From Symbiodinium natans (taxonomy: Eukaryota > Sar > Dinophyceae > Suessiales > Symbiodiniaceae): DNA of 64,000 nt. How positions within the stretch are numbered: the first letter of the stretch is position 1; every line of letters starts with the position of its first letter. Location: the NCBI GenBank assembly GCA_905221605.1, contig CAJNDS010001280.1:312001-376000 (forward strand), given 5' to 3'. Under the pieces are notes generated by a model. The model saw nothing but the letters and a program-made list of their open reading frames with translations, did not search any database and was not told the DNA's origin. The translations under genes and the position numbers were made by a program. This document shows positions 39,188 through 51,320 of this stretch, piece after piece.

Positions 39188-39476
39188 TGTGAAAGTTCCT
39201 GTCTAAGGACATGTTAACTTTGTTGTCCTGCATGCTGGCTCAGAGTTGTGTGTGTGTATTGTAGGAACTCCGTAGTTGTGCCTTGGAGGCTCGACGGGAG
39301 TGCTGCTTTAAGTGAGAAGCCTTTTGAAGTGCTTGAGTTGTAGGGATGTGTGTCTGGAAGCTGTAGAAGTGACTGTGCACGTTTTTGCTTGCTTTAGGTG
39401 TAGTTGGGTCGGTCCCGAGAACTCCCACTGACGTTTGAGTTTGTTTTGTGGCTGTGGAGAACACGTGGCAGACGAG
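39188..39476 (+). repeat. inverted copy of the copia LTR (U3 side)
   Basis: Begins TGTGAAAGTTCCTGTC and is the reverse complement of about 14823-15107. It is preceded by CCTTTGAGCTCGATC, the inverted-arm sequence of the 3.1-kb unit broken at the same GATC(G) point as at 14712. The LTR stops at ACACGTGGCAGA. Confidence 0.65.
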
Positions 39477-40636
39477 CCGCAGAGACAAGTTGGATCGATA
39501 CCAACTGATTTCATTTGGACGGACTTCCAACATGCGCAGCGTGCCACAAGCACTTTGATCTACCTTCTCTCTGGAGCCTGCAGAGCGGAGACTTTAAGAA
39601 GAATTGATGTTTAGGACTTCGAACTGCGAAAAGTTCTGACGGAAGCAGCATTTCTAGTCACGCGAATTGACCAGCACAGCTGGAACGCACACTATCACGC
39701 AACTACTTTTGCTCGACAACCAGGTTCTAAGCACTTCGTGGACCATTTTGTGCTCTGTGGATTCTGGACACCTGCAGGATCTGGATGTCCTGCAGCATAA
39801 TTTGTCAAAAACTGGAAAGGTTGTGACCTCAGTTTTTCTCTCCTTTACTCGGGGTGATGGAGCTCACTCGAGGGTTTCTTGCAGAGGACTTGAAGCCAAT
39901 TCCCTTTGGCCAATCAAACTACCGGACAGCGAAGTGGCGCTACAGCATGAGCTCAGCGAACAGCCGCACACAGCGGAGGCAGACAAGGGGCTGGTGTGGC
40001 TACACTATGCTGCCGTCTGCGCAGTGTGAGTCCGGGCGTCCTCACGTTGCTGTGGCCAGAAGTGCGAGCAAGTTTCCGGCGCCCACTTTTTGTTTTAATG
40101 GGCGTTCAAGCAGCTTCTCTACGTTGGCTAGAGCTGGTATGCTAAGCCTGCGGTGGCCTGCACACTGGAAAAGGGCCTTGCAACGTGGTGCGACTTCGTG
40201 CACAGCCTGGACGCCACGGCTGTGGACAGAAGTTCTGGCTTGGAGGAGAGAAGCACGATGCGAAGCTGTCGGTAATGCCACGGACTCTGGACACGCAACA
40301 TAAACCTTGTTATGCGCACCAGCAACTACAGTTCGATGGCTCCGCGTGCCAGTACCGGAAGGTTTTTGCGCGGGTGGAATGCACTAAGATCACAGGTTGT
40401 TGTCCAACCGGAGCTGCCGGCTGTGCACGACTTCGTAATGGCCTCGAAGTGTGTCGCTATCACTTTTTGGGCAGGTCGACGGTTTTGACGGCCGTCAGAA
40501 ACCTCGACGGCACGGTTGCGCCCGGATTCTAGTTTTAGGGCCTTGTGGAGGGTCTGGTCCGCAGAGTTCTGGCCGCAATCGAGCTTGCTTGCCATGGCAG
40601 CGATTGCTGTGCAGGGCGGGCCAAGGGCTAACATCA
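39477..40636. other. no gene recognised
   Basis: Open frames up to ~150 codons exist on the plus strand, but they have mixed composition and no domain. Nothing supports a gene. Confidence 0.4.
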
Positions 40637-41313
40637 ATCTTCTTTGGCTGAGAAGGGGCAAGCTTTCAAGTGCAAGCACATTCACCTAATCGAGACCGGC
40701 TGGTACCAAACGTGCAGTCCGGAGTATAAGAAGATTAACTCCAACGCCACCGTGCCGCTGGATGGTCATCCTGTTATGAATCCATCGACCAGATTCGTTA
40801 CATTAACTCAACCTTTCCAGAACAAACGTTGAAAAACCAGTAGGTAGACATGTCTTTCTTGAAAGGCCTGTCTCCGGAGAACATGGCGCAGAGCATGGGA
40901 AGTTGCATCTCAGGATTGACGTTCCCGCTGTTGGATATCCCGTATTGCGAGATCGCCTTCTTCTATGGTGCAGATGAGAGAGCAGTGCAAGCATCACATA
41001 CAAAAGCACTTTAAGGGCATGGAGAAGGCCTTGGCGGATGGAAGGGAGTTCCTGACTGGTAACACGCTGACCTTGGCTGACGTTGGCATGGTCACCATCT
41101 TTGAAACGGATGGAGGTGGCTGGATGGCAGAAGATCTGGAAGAACTTGAAGAACGTGGCAACCTACTGGTCTCGATTGAAGGCGAGGCCCTCGTACCAGG
41201 CTGCCATTTGCAACTTCGAGCTGGACATCATCACGAAGGGGCGGGCGCGCATTGAAGAATGGAATCAAGCTCGGCCCGGACTCATGTCCAAGATTTACGG
41301 CCCCTACCTCTAA
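40637..41313 (+). pseudogene. glutathione S-transferase-like pseudogene
   Basis: The N-terminal thioredoxin-like part is seen at about 40644-40770 (SPEYKKINSNATVPLDGHPV). It continues in another frame at about 40771-40830 (RYINSTFPEQTLKNQ) before a stop. The C-terminal helical domain follows in a third segment: 40965-41120 (KALADGREFLTGNTLTLADVG), then another frame from about 41125 (VATYWSRLKARPSYQA) to the stop at 41311-41313. These are typical family signatures in the correct order, but at least two frameshifts and a stop break them. Introns could explain part of this, but the 40771 break has no splice-like sequence. In active members the enzyme conjugates glutathione to electrophiles. Confidence 0.65.
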
Positions 41314-42287
41314 GAGGCTGCTTGAGTGGCTCTGTGGGACTCTAGGGTGCTGTCTGAATTTCTACCAGCCTTGGTTCGAACATCATCCCCAAAATCGGCG
41401 CATGGTGGTGGGCGAGCAAGGGCATTGATTTGAATGCAACTCAAGGCGAGCCACAAGGGCCCGAAAACAAGCTGCTTTCTTAGTCCATTTTCATGTCCAT
41501 TGGGCAGCTGGCTATACACTTGTCACATTGAGGGCCCTGATATCTGATATATGGTGGTGGGTTGTATCTTTGTCTTGGCTCAAAACCAGCTGCTATAAGC
41601 AACACGTCCTGGGCATGCATGGTATTTATCAGGCATTATTTCAGCACAGGTATCATTTAGATAAACCGTCCATGTAGGTCTGTAGATCGCTGGGTAAGAT
41701 GACCACCCCCCAGTGTCCACGAGGAAATTGATCATGCTGGGGACACATCCAAACGCAATTTCCCAAGAAAAGCAAGCTTCCGTTTATGCGTGTGTTTGTC
41801 TGGAACAACGTGGTTAGCGGCGACAGCGCAAACACAATCTTCCAGATTTTGGGCGAGCGAGTTTCGCTGGACCACAAAGGAGAAAGGGCAGATATGTGAT
41901 GTAGAGAAAAATGTAGGTTCGTGATTCGCGGTCAGAGAACAAACATCTCTGACTTGTTTCGAGATGACATCGTCTCAGTTTAGGTGTTTTGGTCAACAGC
42001 AGTAAGGATGATTGAAACCCCACCTTGGACATCTGATATGGTCAAGGTTTTGTTGGTTCCACTCAGCCATCACTCCCAAGAATGTCGGCAACTTCTCGTT
42101 TGTTTCGGTCTGAAATTTTCCTTCAAGCAAATCTGAGAATTTATGGGGTTTAGAGAGTCTATCGAGATTTTGAAGCTCCAAAATGTGTCAGCAGCAAGGC
42201 TGTTTCTTCTTGGAACCTCCTGAGAGAAGGAACATTCTCTTGACTGGATCATCCACATGGCATGTTGGGTCCACATCACCCTAAGCC
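41314..42287. other. no gene recognised
   Basis: Unique-looking sequence of ordinary composition with no convincing ORF on either strand. Confidence 0.4.
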
Positions 42288-42820
42288 TTAAACCGGCCAA
42301 AGCCCTAAACCTTAAGCCCTAAACCCCAAACCCGAAACCCTAAACCCTAAACCTGAAATCATGCAAATGGCCACCGGGGAGCTTAAGAGGCCCTAGAAAA
42401 CAATGAGCAGTGAGAGCGCCACTCACTCCGGGATACCCGAAGAGCCCAATATCCCTGAATGAAGGAACATACCTTCATTTGTATAGGGATCCTTATTCTG
42501 ATTTACGGTGCATTCCTAAATTAAGGGGTATCGGGCTCTTTGGATAGAGATGACAACGCTAAGTAATGTCTGCTAACTATAATCCGTATAGACCCACACC
42601 TTGCCAAGCGTACACCACGAAGGATTTTCTCTGCCTGCCGGGGGCCCTTCTGCTCCCAGAAGGTGCGCACTAGACATCGGAAGGATAAATGGGTAAATAA
42701 GACCCTAGACCGCAAACCCTCAACCCTAAACCTTGAACCCTGAACCCTGAACCCTAAATCCTAAACGGCCCTAAACCTAAACCCTAAACCCTACCTTAAA
42801 CCCGCATGTTGTTGCTTTCG
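42288..42820. repeat. first telomere-type repeat tracts
   Basis: Degenerate CCCTAAA tracts at about 42288-42358 and 42700-42805 mark the switch to telomere-repeat DNA. Between them a fold-back lies at 42451-42491 (AATGAAGG-AACATA-CCTTCATT inside ATCCCT...AGGGAT), and the words AGAGCCC/GGGCTCT flank it at about 42440 and 42533. No gene. Confidence 0.6.
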
Positions 42821-43161
42821 TTTCGCCTGCACCGGGAGTGAATCCGCAGGCGTATTGAAAGCTTGAGAAAATGCGCTACCGTAGAAACTGCTTTGCAATT
42901 TACAAGACGATTCAGTTGTGCGCGACAGGACACGGACACAAAGTGCAGCCTTCATTTCGGATGTTTTCAGCAACATGTCATGTGGGATATTTTGTTGCCA
43001 ACTTCGCATATCGAATCCAGCCTTGTGCGCCTGGCCTGTGAGTGAAAAGCATTGCATACTGCACGAAGTATACAGCTTTATCAAGTGTCGACCCCAATGC
43101 GCAGGCTTCTGATCGGCTTAGAATCTCGGGTTATGGATTTGAACTAGGTCTGCATCCGAGC

Positions 43162-45408
43162 ATGTGGCCACTCTGGAACATCTTCCGCCCGCACTGCAGC
43201 GTTGCCTCCATGGCGCTGGTCCTGGTGCTGCTTGGCACATGCTGTCATCCGGCGACCGCTGCGACAGGCAGCAGCGGCATCGTTGAGGCCGCCAGCGCTG
43301 TAAACACCGCGCGCATCTCCAACTCCCACTGGGACATCACCGTCGCCCTGAACGACCCAGCATATGGCGGCATCACGTATCTCCTCGAGCTCCGCTACTT
43401 CCAGCCTGCCTTCCAAGAGTGGACGGTGAACCTGGCCTTCGCCTTCAAGCACTTGGGCACGCAAGGGGCGTCCAACGCCCGACTCAGCACCACGTCGATC
43501 TCGCTCGGGGATGACCACACATGGCTCCCCGCGACCGGCGGCGCTGTAAACAGCAGCAACGCCACGTCGCTGGTCATCTCCAAGATCCGGTTGGGAGACG
43601 TGGCCGAGGAGGAGTGGCTGCTGACGCTGGGGGGTGCAGGAGGGCACACGTCCGGGCTGCAGTGGGACGTGCAGCGGACGTACCTGAAGGAAGTGAGGAA
43701 CCTCACCGCGTCAAGGTACCAGACGTTCTCAACGGCCGCCCAGTACACAACCACCGGAGAGCACGGCGCAGCGCAGCAGGCTCAAGTCCCATCCACTGTG
43801 GACCCCTCCTTCGTGTGGAACACCACTGGCCTGGGCTTCAATGTGCAGCTGGGCAACGTGGTGCCGAACGGGGATGCTGGGTTCTGGACCTACAGCTACA
43901 CTCCCCTCCCGGAATCCAACATCCTGATGTCCCCATCCAGCGTGGTTTGGAACTCATCCTTCACTGCCTCCTCCTCCTCGACCAGTCTCGCGTTCCAGTG
44001 GCCATGGTATCCGGGAACCGGTGCCGGCGACACGTCCATCGCCATCGGCCTCATCGCGAACCCCGCGTTGCAGCCGCATCGCGCAGGGGGCGAAAGAGAG
44101 AGCGTTTCCTGGACCCTCGTGTTGGCGGACACCGCTGTAGCCGAAGGCCGGAGCCCAGTGCACCTCAACACCAACGACGAAGCGTACGACCGCCTGGCCA
44201 GGTCTCTTGGCACGACCTTCAACATGTGGACGGGGAACTTCCTGTCCAACTCGCCTTCCTCGTGCACCTGCATCTTCGAGCTCGGGCTGTTCCCACAGAT
44301 GGCGTCTGTTTTCGCCCCGCCGATGGTGTCCCCTGCAGACCCGCGTTCGCAGGGTAACAGCACCCGGCCCTTGCTTCACCAAGCACTGCGACACATGCTC
44401 TCTGTCTTCGCCAACACTGCCGTGTGGCCGGACGGTTACGTGTACCCAATATGGCAGCAGTACCGATATCTCAGCGGCAGCTATGTCACGGACAAACACC
44501 AGCACGATCAGGTTCTCCATTTTCTCCTCGGGTACTACCACTACGCCGTGCTGACGGGTGACAAAGACTTCATCATCCAGGTGTGGCCAACGCTAATGAA
44601 GGTGATGGACTACGTGCTTTACACCATGCAGCTGTCAACGGGCCTCGCTACCACCCCCGGGGTCAGCGGGAACGCGAACACGAACAACGCTGACAACTGG
44701 TTCGACGTCATCGACTTCGGTGGGAAAGATGCAATCATCAACGGGCTCGCGGTGCAAGCCCTCAAGGGTTATGCGGACCTTGCCCGCTGGTTGGGTCATC
44801 CCGCCCTGTCGGAGCGCTTCCGCCGGCTGCACCAGCAAAGCGTCGCGGCGTTCAACCACGCGTTCTGGAACGAAGAGGAGAGCCTTTTCAGCGATTGGGT
44901 CGATGAAGAAGGCAAGAAGCACGACTTCTTCTACATGTACACACAGTCTCTGGCCATCGAGCCCCTCGGAAACATCACCACCAAGGCACAGCGGCAGGCG
45001 ATGCTCCGCGCCTTTGATCGGAACTACCGCCGCATCTACGCGCAGACCAACACAAGCAGCAATGAGCTTTGGTGCACGCCGACAAACTTCGTAAGCACAG
45101 GACCCTTGTACAGCTTCAAGAACGGAACCCTTCAGAACCAGAAAGTCTTCGGAAACTACGAGAACGGCGCTTGCTTCATGTTGTTCGGCGCCATGGAGCT
45201 CGCGGCGCGCGGGTATGGCGGCGACGGCGCTGGGAGCCTCAAGCGGTTCCGCGCGATCCTGGACAAGTACAACAGCACCCGGCTTTGGGGGCAACACTAC
45301 AACTGGCTGAAGCCCACCGGCCGCGCATTCGTGGGGGCTGACGTGCTGACAAACACAGAAACTTTGCTGAAGAACTCATTCACAGCCCGAAGCCCTAAGT
45401 ATCCCTGA
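43162..45408 (+). CDS. secreted six-hairpin glycosidase-like protein
   Basis: 748 codons from the first ATG (43162). A second ATG at 43210 starts a cleaner signal peptide (MALVLVLLGTCCHPATA), so either may be used. The N-terminal half is a beta-rich module with several N-glycosylation sequons (NSSN, NTT, NSS). The C-terminal half (residues about 340-730) has the helical-hairpin pattern of (alpha/alpha)6-barrel glycosidases, including DNWFDVIDFGGKDAIINGLA and FNHAFWNEEESLFSDW. This suggests a secreted or surface carbohydrate-active enzyme, but the family (GH63-, GH78- or glutaminase-like) cannot be fixed by eye. The catalytic acid is probably in the NADNWFDV/ENGACF regions. There is no intron. 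Codons are strongly G/C-ended, unlike the left half. The C-terminal residues (SPKYP) are encoded by degraded telomere repeat. Telomere-repeat DNA lies on both sides. Confidence 0.7.
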   Translation: MWPLWNIFRPHCSVASMALVLVLLGTCCHPATAATGSSGIVEAASAVNTARISNSHWDITVALNDPAYGGITYLLELRYFQPAFQEWTVNLAFAFKHLGTQGASNARLSTTSISLGDDHTWLPATGGAVNSSNATSLVISKIRLGDVAEEEWLLTLGGAGGHTSGLQWDVQRTYLKEVRNLTASRYQTFSTAAQYTTTGEHGAAQQAQVPSTVDPSFVWNTTGLGFNVQLGNVVPNGDAGFWTYSYTPLPESNILMSPSSVVWNSSFTASSSSTSLAFQWPWYPGTGAGDTSIAIGLIANPALQPHRAGGERESVSWTLVLADTAVAEGRSPVHLNTNDEAYDRLARSLGTTFNMWTGNFLSNSPSSCTCIFELGLFPQMASVFAPPMVSPADPRSQGNSTRPLLHQALRHMLSVFANTAVWPDGYVYPIWQQYRYLSGSYVTDKHQHDQVLHFLLGYYHYAVLTGDKDFIIQVWPTLMKVMDYVLYTMQLSTGLATTPGVSGNANTNNADNWFDVIDFGGKDAIINGLAVQALKGYADLARWLGHPALSERFRRLHQQSVAAFNHAFWNEEESLFSDWVDEEGKKHDFFYMYTQSLAIEPLGNITTKAQRQAMLRAFDRNYRRIYAQTNTSSNELWCTPTNFVSTGPLYSFKNGTLQNQKVFGNYENGACFMLFGAMELAARGYGGDGAGSLKRFRAILDKYNSTRLWGQHYNWLKPTGRAFVGADVLTNTETLLKNSFTARSPKYP

Positions 45409-45810
45409 ACCCTAAACATCCCCAAGCCGTAAGCTTGTAAGGACCTTGGAGTGATTTCTTGCCCCGTAGGGTTTAGGGTTTAGGGTTTAGGGTTTCGGGT
45501 TTAGGGTTTAGGGTTTAGGAAAGCACCAGTGCCAGTGAGGTGATGAGCCTCCGTGGCTTCATCCATGGAGCTTTTGGCTTCCTTCCCACCTTGCTGGATG
45601 GGGTGCAGGTGAGAGGGAGCCTCCAGAGACCCCTTTTTTAAAGGAACATTCCCAAGGGTTGTTTGGGTTTAGGGATGGTTTAGGGTTTAGGGTTTAGGGG
45701 TTAGGGTTTAGGGTTCAGGGTTGGGCTTTTCGGGTTGGGGTTAATATTCCTTGCTAACCATACTCAGGGAGCCCTAGTACAGCTGAGACGGAGCCTTTCC
45801 TCATTTCAAG

Positions 45811-45934
45811 GGATCTACTGGAGCCCCTAGAGGTGGTCGCCGAAGCTGCTCCGAGGGAGTTGGAGGGCGCCTCTCACGACTTCTACCACCTGGGATCCCT
45901 GAAGCGCGTGACCATCGTCAACGGCAAGGCAGTG
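45811..45934 (+). CDS. exon-like island 1
   Basis: Preceded by a pyrimidine-rich acceptor (CCTTTCCTCATTTCAAG) and followed by GTCAGT. Open in one frame for 41 codons (includes HDFYHLGSLKRVTIVNGKAV). High GC with G/C-ended codons. Family unknown. Confidence 0.45.
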
Positions 45935-46594
45935 GTCAGTAGTCAAGTTGGCTACGTAGTCTGATGAGGAGGGGTATGTTGGGGTGGTGGCTTCTTGCAG
46001 TCATGTAGAGGTTGTAGGGATTGAATGACGATGAGTAGTGGTACTTGCTTTGGGCTCCTGTAGTAGGTGAAGCCGGCAGGCGTGGCGATGCGAGGAAGCA
46101 AAGAGATCTCTGGTTTTATGGTTTAGGGCTTCGGTTTACTTCGTAAAGAGTCAGAAGTACCACACTCCAGCCTTGCTAGGGTTTAGGGTTAGGGTTTAGG
46201 GTTTAGTGCAAAAAGTTTTAGGGTTTAGGGTGTAGGGTTTAGGGTTCACAGAAGCATGTCTAGCCGAAGGCCGATGCCCTTAAACCTCCCTAAGCGGCCT
46301 TAAAGCTCCCTAAGCCTCCCTGAACCACCCTAAACCTCCGTAAACCCTGAAATCCTAAATCCTAAACTCTAAACCCTAACTTCAACTCCAAACCTTCAGC
46401 TTTGGCCCGAAAACCTAAACCGCGCTTGACGGTTCATGATGCTAGCTAGTTGTGTTTGGGTTAATAATGTATAAGCCAAGACATAGTTGTGCGAACCTAA
46501 ATAAGGCCAGCATTATGATTTGTAGCCTTCGCAGTTGGTAAATCCAAGAAGGCCATATACCCTAGCCCCTAAACCCTGAACACAAACCCATCAG

Positions 46595-46744
46595 CCGAAG
46601 TCATCAAGTGGCTGTTTCGGATTGCAAAGGGAGCTTTCCACGACACCTTTCTTCAGAGCCTGCATCTCTCGAAGCTTTCAGTGCAGAGCGAAGGGCATGG
46701 GATAAACCTACCTGGAGACTATAAGATCCTTGAATTTGTTGCAG
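46595..46744 (+). CDS. exon-like island 2
   Basis: 150 nt between an AG (CATCAG) and GTTTGGG. Open throughout (includes VIKWLFRIAKGAFHDTFLQS and GDYKILEFVA). It ends one nucleotide into a codon and joins island 3 in phase. The downstream intron starts GTTTGGGCATTTAGGG and ends after a CCCTAAA tract. Confidence 0.55.
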
Positions 46745-46934
46745 GTTTGGGCATTTAGGGTTCAGGGTTTCGGGCTTAGGGACCCGAAGCCCCAAACCCT
46801 AAACCCTAAACCCTAAACCCTAAGCCCTAAACCCTAAACCCTAAATCCTAAACCCTAAACCCTAAACCCTGCAATCGGTTTAGGTGTTTTGGAGACCTTG
46901 CGCCCCCCCCCCCCCCCCGCCATGCCGCCCGCAG

Positions 46935-46975
46935 AGCGAGGGGCGCAAGAACCTGTGGCCAAGCTTTGGCTGATG
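46935..46975 (+). CDS. exon-like island 3
   Basis: 41 nt between ...CCGCCCGCAG and GTAGGCC. Joined to island 2 it continues the frame (EFVA-ERGAQEPVAKLWLM) and ends at a codon boundary. It is preceded by a 16-nt C run. Confidence 0.5.
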
Positions 46976-47452
46976 GTAGGCCGGTTTAAGGGTTTAGGGT
47001 TTAGGGTTCAGGGTTTGGGGTTAAAGGTTCAGGGTTTAGGGTTTCGGGTTTAGGGGTGTAGGGTTGAAGTCGTCTTCTTTTTTTGGGGGGCTGACATCTT
47101 CTTTTGCTCGACAATGGAACTCTTCGTTTCAATCCCTTGCCCAACCCAAAATCCTAAACCTATAGAAACCGTAACCCCTCGACCCCATAAGCCCGAAACG
47201 CTAAACCGAAACCTTGAGCCCCTAAACCCTAGACCCGAAGCCCTAAGCCCTATCAAAGTAGTGGCATGAAGCCCTCAAGCCTAGACCCTAGACCCTAAGC
47301 TTTTCGAACCCCAAACCCCTACACCCGCCACACGCAACCCGAAACCCTAAACCCTCAACCCTAAACCCTCAACCCCAAACCCCAAACCCTAAACCCCAAA
47401 CCCGAAACCCCAAACCCCAAACCCCAAACCCCAAACTTGACCCTAAAGGCAG

Positions 47453-47522
47453 CCCTCGCGGCCGCCTTCGTGCTGCCCTGCTTCGTGCTGCCCCGTCGGC
47501 AGCCGCTTCTCGGTGCCAAGAG
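47453..47522 (+). CDS. exon-like island 4
   Basis: GC-rich island between GGCAG and a good donor GTAGTTT. An alternative acceptor at 47502 would give only 20 nt. CCCTAAA tracts lie before it and TTTAGGG after it. Confidence 0.35.
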
Positions 47523-48074
47523 GTAGTTTCAGGGCGTTAGGGTTTAGGATGTTTAGGGTTTAGGGTTTAGGGTTTAGGGTTTAGGATTTAGGGTTTAGGG
47601 TTTAGGGTCATGATTTAGGGGTTTAGGGGCAGCTTTTTGGGGGTACGGAGGTTTTAGGGTTTCAGGCTTCTGTTTGTTTGTTTCTTGTAGTCAGGTTTAA
47701 GGACTTTAGGTTGCATAGGGTTGGGAGAGATGAAGGTTGACCCTGGCAGTCCACGCTAGCTTTTACCACAGGCCCCGACCTGGTCTAGGGTTGCTTGGCT
47801 TTCGGTTTCTAAGGTTTTTTTAAACAGTTTTGGGGGTGGGGGTTTTGAGGGCTTTAAGGGTCTTTAGGGCTTTTTTTGGGGCTGTCTTGGCTTTTGAGGG
47901 TCTTAAGGGCTTTACGGGTTTTTAAGGCTCTCAGGGTTTTAAGGGTGTTAAGAGTGCTACACCCTACACCCTAAACCCTAAACCTTAAACCGTAAACCCT
48001 AAACCCTAAACCCTAAGCCCTAAGCCCTAAGCCCAAACAGGGCCCCGTGACGCAAGGCCGAATGCTCCCTGCAG

Positions 48075-48137
48075 CTGACGGTGCTGTCGATCGACGGCTA
48101 CCTCCGCCCCGCAGAGGCGGCGCCCGCGCTTTTTAGG
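48075..48137 (+). CDS. exon-like island 5
   Basis: 63 nt after GCTCCCTGCAG and before GTTTAGGG, open as LTVLSIDGYLRPAEAAPALF. CCCTAAA tract upstream, TTTAGGG tract directly downstream. Confidence 0.45.
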
Positions 48138-48846
48138 GTTTAGGGTTTAGCGTTTAGGGTTTAGGGTTTAGGGTTTTCCTCGGATTTTTGTTGGCGTTCG
48201 GATTGCGGGGAGCCGAAACAGTGATGCGAACAGGGTCCCAAGCCCAAGCCTTTGAAACCAAAAACCCTAAACCCTAAACCCTAAACCCTAAACCCTATAC
48301 AGTTAACCCTAAACTCTACAAGTTTCGGATTTCGGGCTCAGGGCCTGGAGGGCGGTCCCCTTCCTCCCTGTGCACCTCCCCAAAACCTAAACCCTAAGCC
48401 CTGAACCCTGAACCCTAAACCCTAAACCCTAAACCCTAAACCCTAAACCCTAAACCCTCAAAGGCGCCTCATAGCCCCTTGACTAAGGACCCAAAACCTG
48501 ATCAAGGAGTATTCCCTAGTCATGGGATGTCGGGTGTGTCTGGGTATAGGCTCCCCCCAAAAAGAACTGAACCCTGAACCCTAGACCCTGAACGCTAAAC
48601 CCTAAACTACCCTAAACCCTAAACCCTAAACCCTAAACCCTAAACCCTAAACCCTAAACCCTAAACCAAAAACTTCCTACACAGTCTTGAAGCTTCCCTT
48701 TTTGTGGGTTTTGGGCTCCTGCAACCAAGGCCCCAGAGGCAGGTCAGCCTATTTCGTTTTGGGTTGGGGGCATATAGGGTTTAGGGTTTAGGGTTTAGGG
48801 TTTAGGGCAACCCTCCACTTATTACATGGTTACCGAGCTGCCTAAG

Positions 48847-48905
48847 TCTGCGGCGCCTTCCACGGCACAGGAGATCCCAAAGCTGGATTCCGGGGCTGCT
48901 CCTTG
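48847..48905 (+). CDS. exon-like island 6
   Basis: 59 nt from CCTAAG to GTTGTTC, open as SAAPSTAQEIPKLDSGAAP. An exception to the orientation rule, because TTTAGGG tracts lie on both sides. Confidence 0.35.
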
Positions 48906-49490
48906 GTTGTTCAGAGGTTTAGGGAGAAGGTTTCGGGGTTTCGAGGTTGAGGGGTTTAGGGATTCGGGTTTAGGGGTTTAGGCCCTTTAGGGTTTTGGGC
49001 AGCCTTTGCTACCTAACCAAGGGCTTCTATCCTCAACGTCGCAAACGCTTCAGACCCAACTTCCCCCAAACTCTGAATCCTAAACCCTAAACCCTAAACC
49101 CTAAACCCTAAACCCTAAACCCTAAACCCTAAACCCTAAACCCTAAACCCTAGACCCTAAACCCTAAACCCTAAACCCTAACCCCTAGACCCTAAACCCT
49201 AAACCCTAAACCCGTCCCAAACCCTAAAGCTTATGAAGCCGAACCCTGGCCCGCAAAGCCCGAAAGAAGGCAAGCTGAAATGGGGGTGCCGCACCAAAAA
49301 TTGCAGGGGTCAGGGCTTGGCTTTTTCGGCTACAGGTTGTAGACCCCCACTTGCTTGGGTCTAGAGTTTTAGGGCTCAGGATATCTTCAGCCCTTCTAGT
49401 AAAATTTAGTCGCCAAATCCTAAACCCTAAACCCTAAACCCGGAACCCTAAACCCTAAACCCCGAATCCCTAGCTCCGAAAAATTCTGAG

Positions 49491-49555
49491 GCCAACATGT
49501 CGCACGAGGAGGCCGTCAACTGGCAGCGTGTGGCGGAGGATCTCCAATGGGAGAG
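49491..49555 (+). CDS. exon-like island 7
   Basis: 65 nt from ATTCTGAG to GTCTTCC, open as NMSHEEAVNWQRVAEDLQWE. CCCTAAA before, TTTAGGG after. Another GC-rich open patch (LTAARFQKDDAGFSSPDEAG) lies at 49858-49920. Confidence 0.45.
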
Positions 49556-50564
49556 GTCTTCCGGCCACAGAGTCTTTGTGGGTTTAGGGTTTAGGGTTTA
49601 GGGTTTAGGGTTTAGGATTTAGGGTTTAGGGTTTAGGGTTTAGGGTTTAGGGTTTCGGGACTAAAGGAGGGACCCTTTATAAGGGACCTTCGGGTTTAGT
49701 TAGAGGTTACTTAGGGGCTGCTTGGTATGTAGGGACGAACCCCTTAACGCAGGCTTCATTCAAGGCTGAGGGTTTTGGGGGTTTGAGGGGTTCAGGGGGT
49801 TTAGGGTTTAGGGTTTAGGGGTTTAGGGTTTAGGGGTTTAGGGTTTAGGGGTTGCGGCTTGACCGCGGCGAGGTTCCAGAAGGACGACGCAGGCTTCTCT
49901 TCGCCAGACGAGGCGGGAGTTTTAAGGGTGTAGTAGGGCTTCGGAGACTTCCCTGGGGCCCAGAGTAGGCCCTTATTTCCTTTTTAGGGTTTAGGGTTTA
50001 GAGTTTAGGGTTTAGGGCTATTAGGACCCAGAGTAGGCCCTTATTTACTTCTTTTAGGGTTGGGGTTCCCTTCGAACCCCCTTAGAACCAAGAAGGGTGC
50101 CCTTGTTATTCCTAGGTTACTCCTGGGTCTAGCTCTCTGAGACTCGACTACGCCCATCAGCCAAGCAGATCTTCATCAGGTTCGGGTTTGTGAGGACTTG
50201 AGTCTTGAATTCATGGCTCTCCAGGTTCTCCCTGAAACATCAAATCCCAAATGCCCTACACCCTAAACCTGTGACAGCTTGCTTTGCCTGCAGCTTCATC
50301 TGGGACAACTCCCGGAATCTTACGCCCAAAGCCCGAAACCTGTGATGGCCTGCCTTGCCAACAGAAGCACGCCAACAGACCCGAACACCCCTGAACCCTC
50401 GGACCCGAAACCCTCGAACCCTTGAACCCCTGAACCCTTGAACCCCTGAATCCTTGAAACCCTTGGATCCTCGAACCCTTGAATCTAACGGGCTGTCGCC
50501 CACAGCCGGGCACGCCCACCAGCAGCAGGACAACGGCAGCAAGCACAGCAGCAACAACAGCAAA

Positions 50565-50755
50565 CACCGTGGAGGTGTTCATGTTCAGAAACACCGTGGA
50601 GGTGCATGGCCACACTGTGGAAGTGCGCATGTACAGTTTTCACGTTCGCAAACACCGTGGAGGTGTTCATGTTCAGCATTTGCAGTCTTCACGTTCGCAA
50701 ACACCGTGGAGGTGTTCGTGCTCACAAGCACCGTGGAGGCATCCACGGCCACACT
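50565..50755. repeat. minisatellite of AACACCGTGGAGGTG
   Basis: AACACCGTGGAGGTG or a one- to two-base variant (ACACTGTGGAAGTG, AGCACCGTGGAGGC) occurs about six times at irregular spacing, with TTCACGTTCGC between some copies. AACACC-GTGGA-GGTGTT folds into a 6-bp stem with a 5-nt loop. Confidence 0.75.
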
Positions 50756-50792
50756 GTAGAAGAAACCCGGAACCTCACACCCTAAACTCTCA

Positions 50793-51320
<528 letters not shown>

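Noticed and set aside
41560-41585. Spliced-leader relic (CTTGGCTCAAAA)
   Set aside because: Only 8-9 nt match and the terminal AAG is not in register. No gene follows.
43144-45297. Antisense ORFs within the glycosidase-like gene
   Set aside because: High-GC coding DNA with few stops on the other strand. No domain, and the plus-strand product is clearly protein-like.
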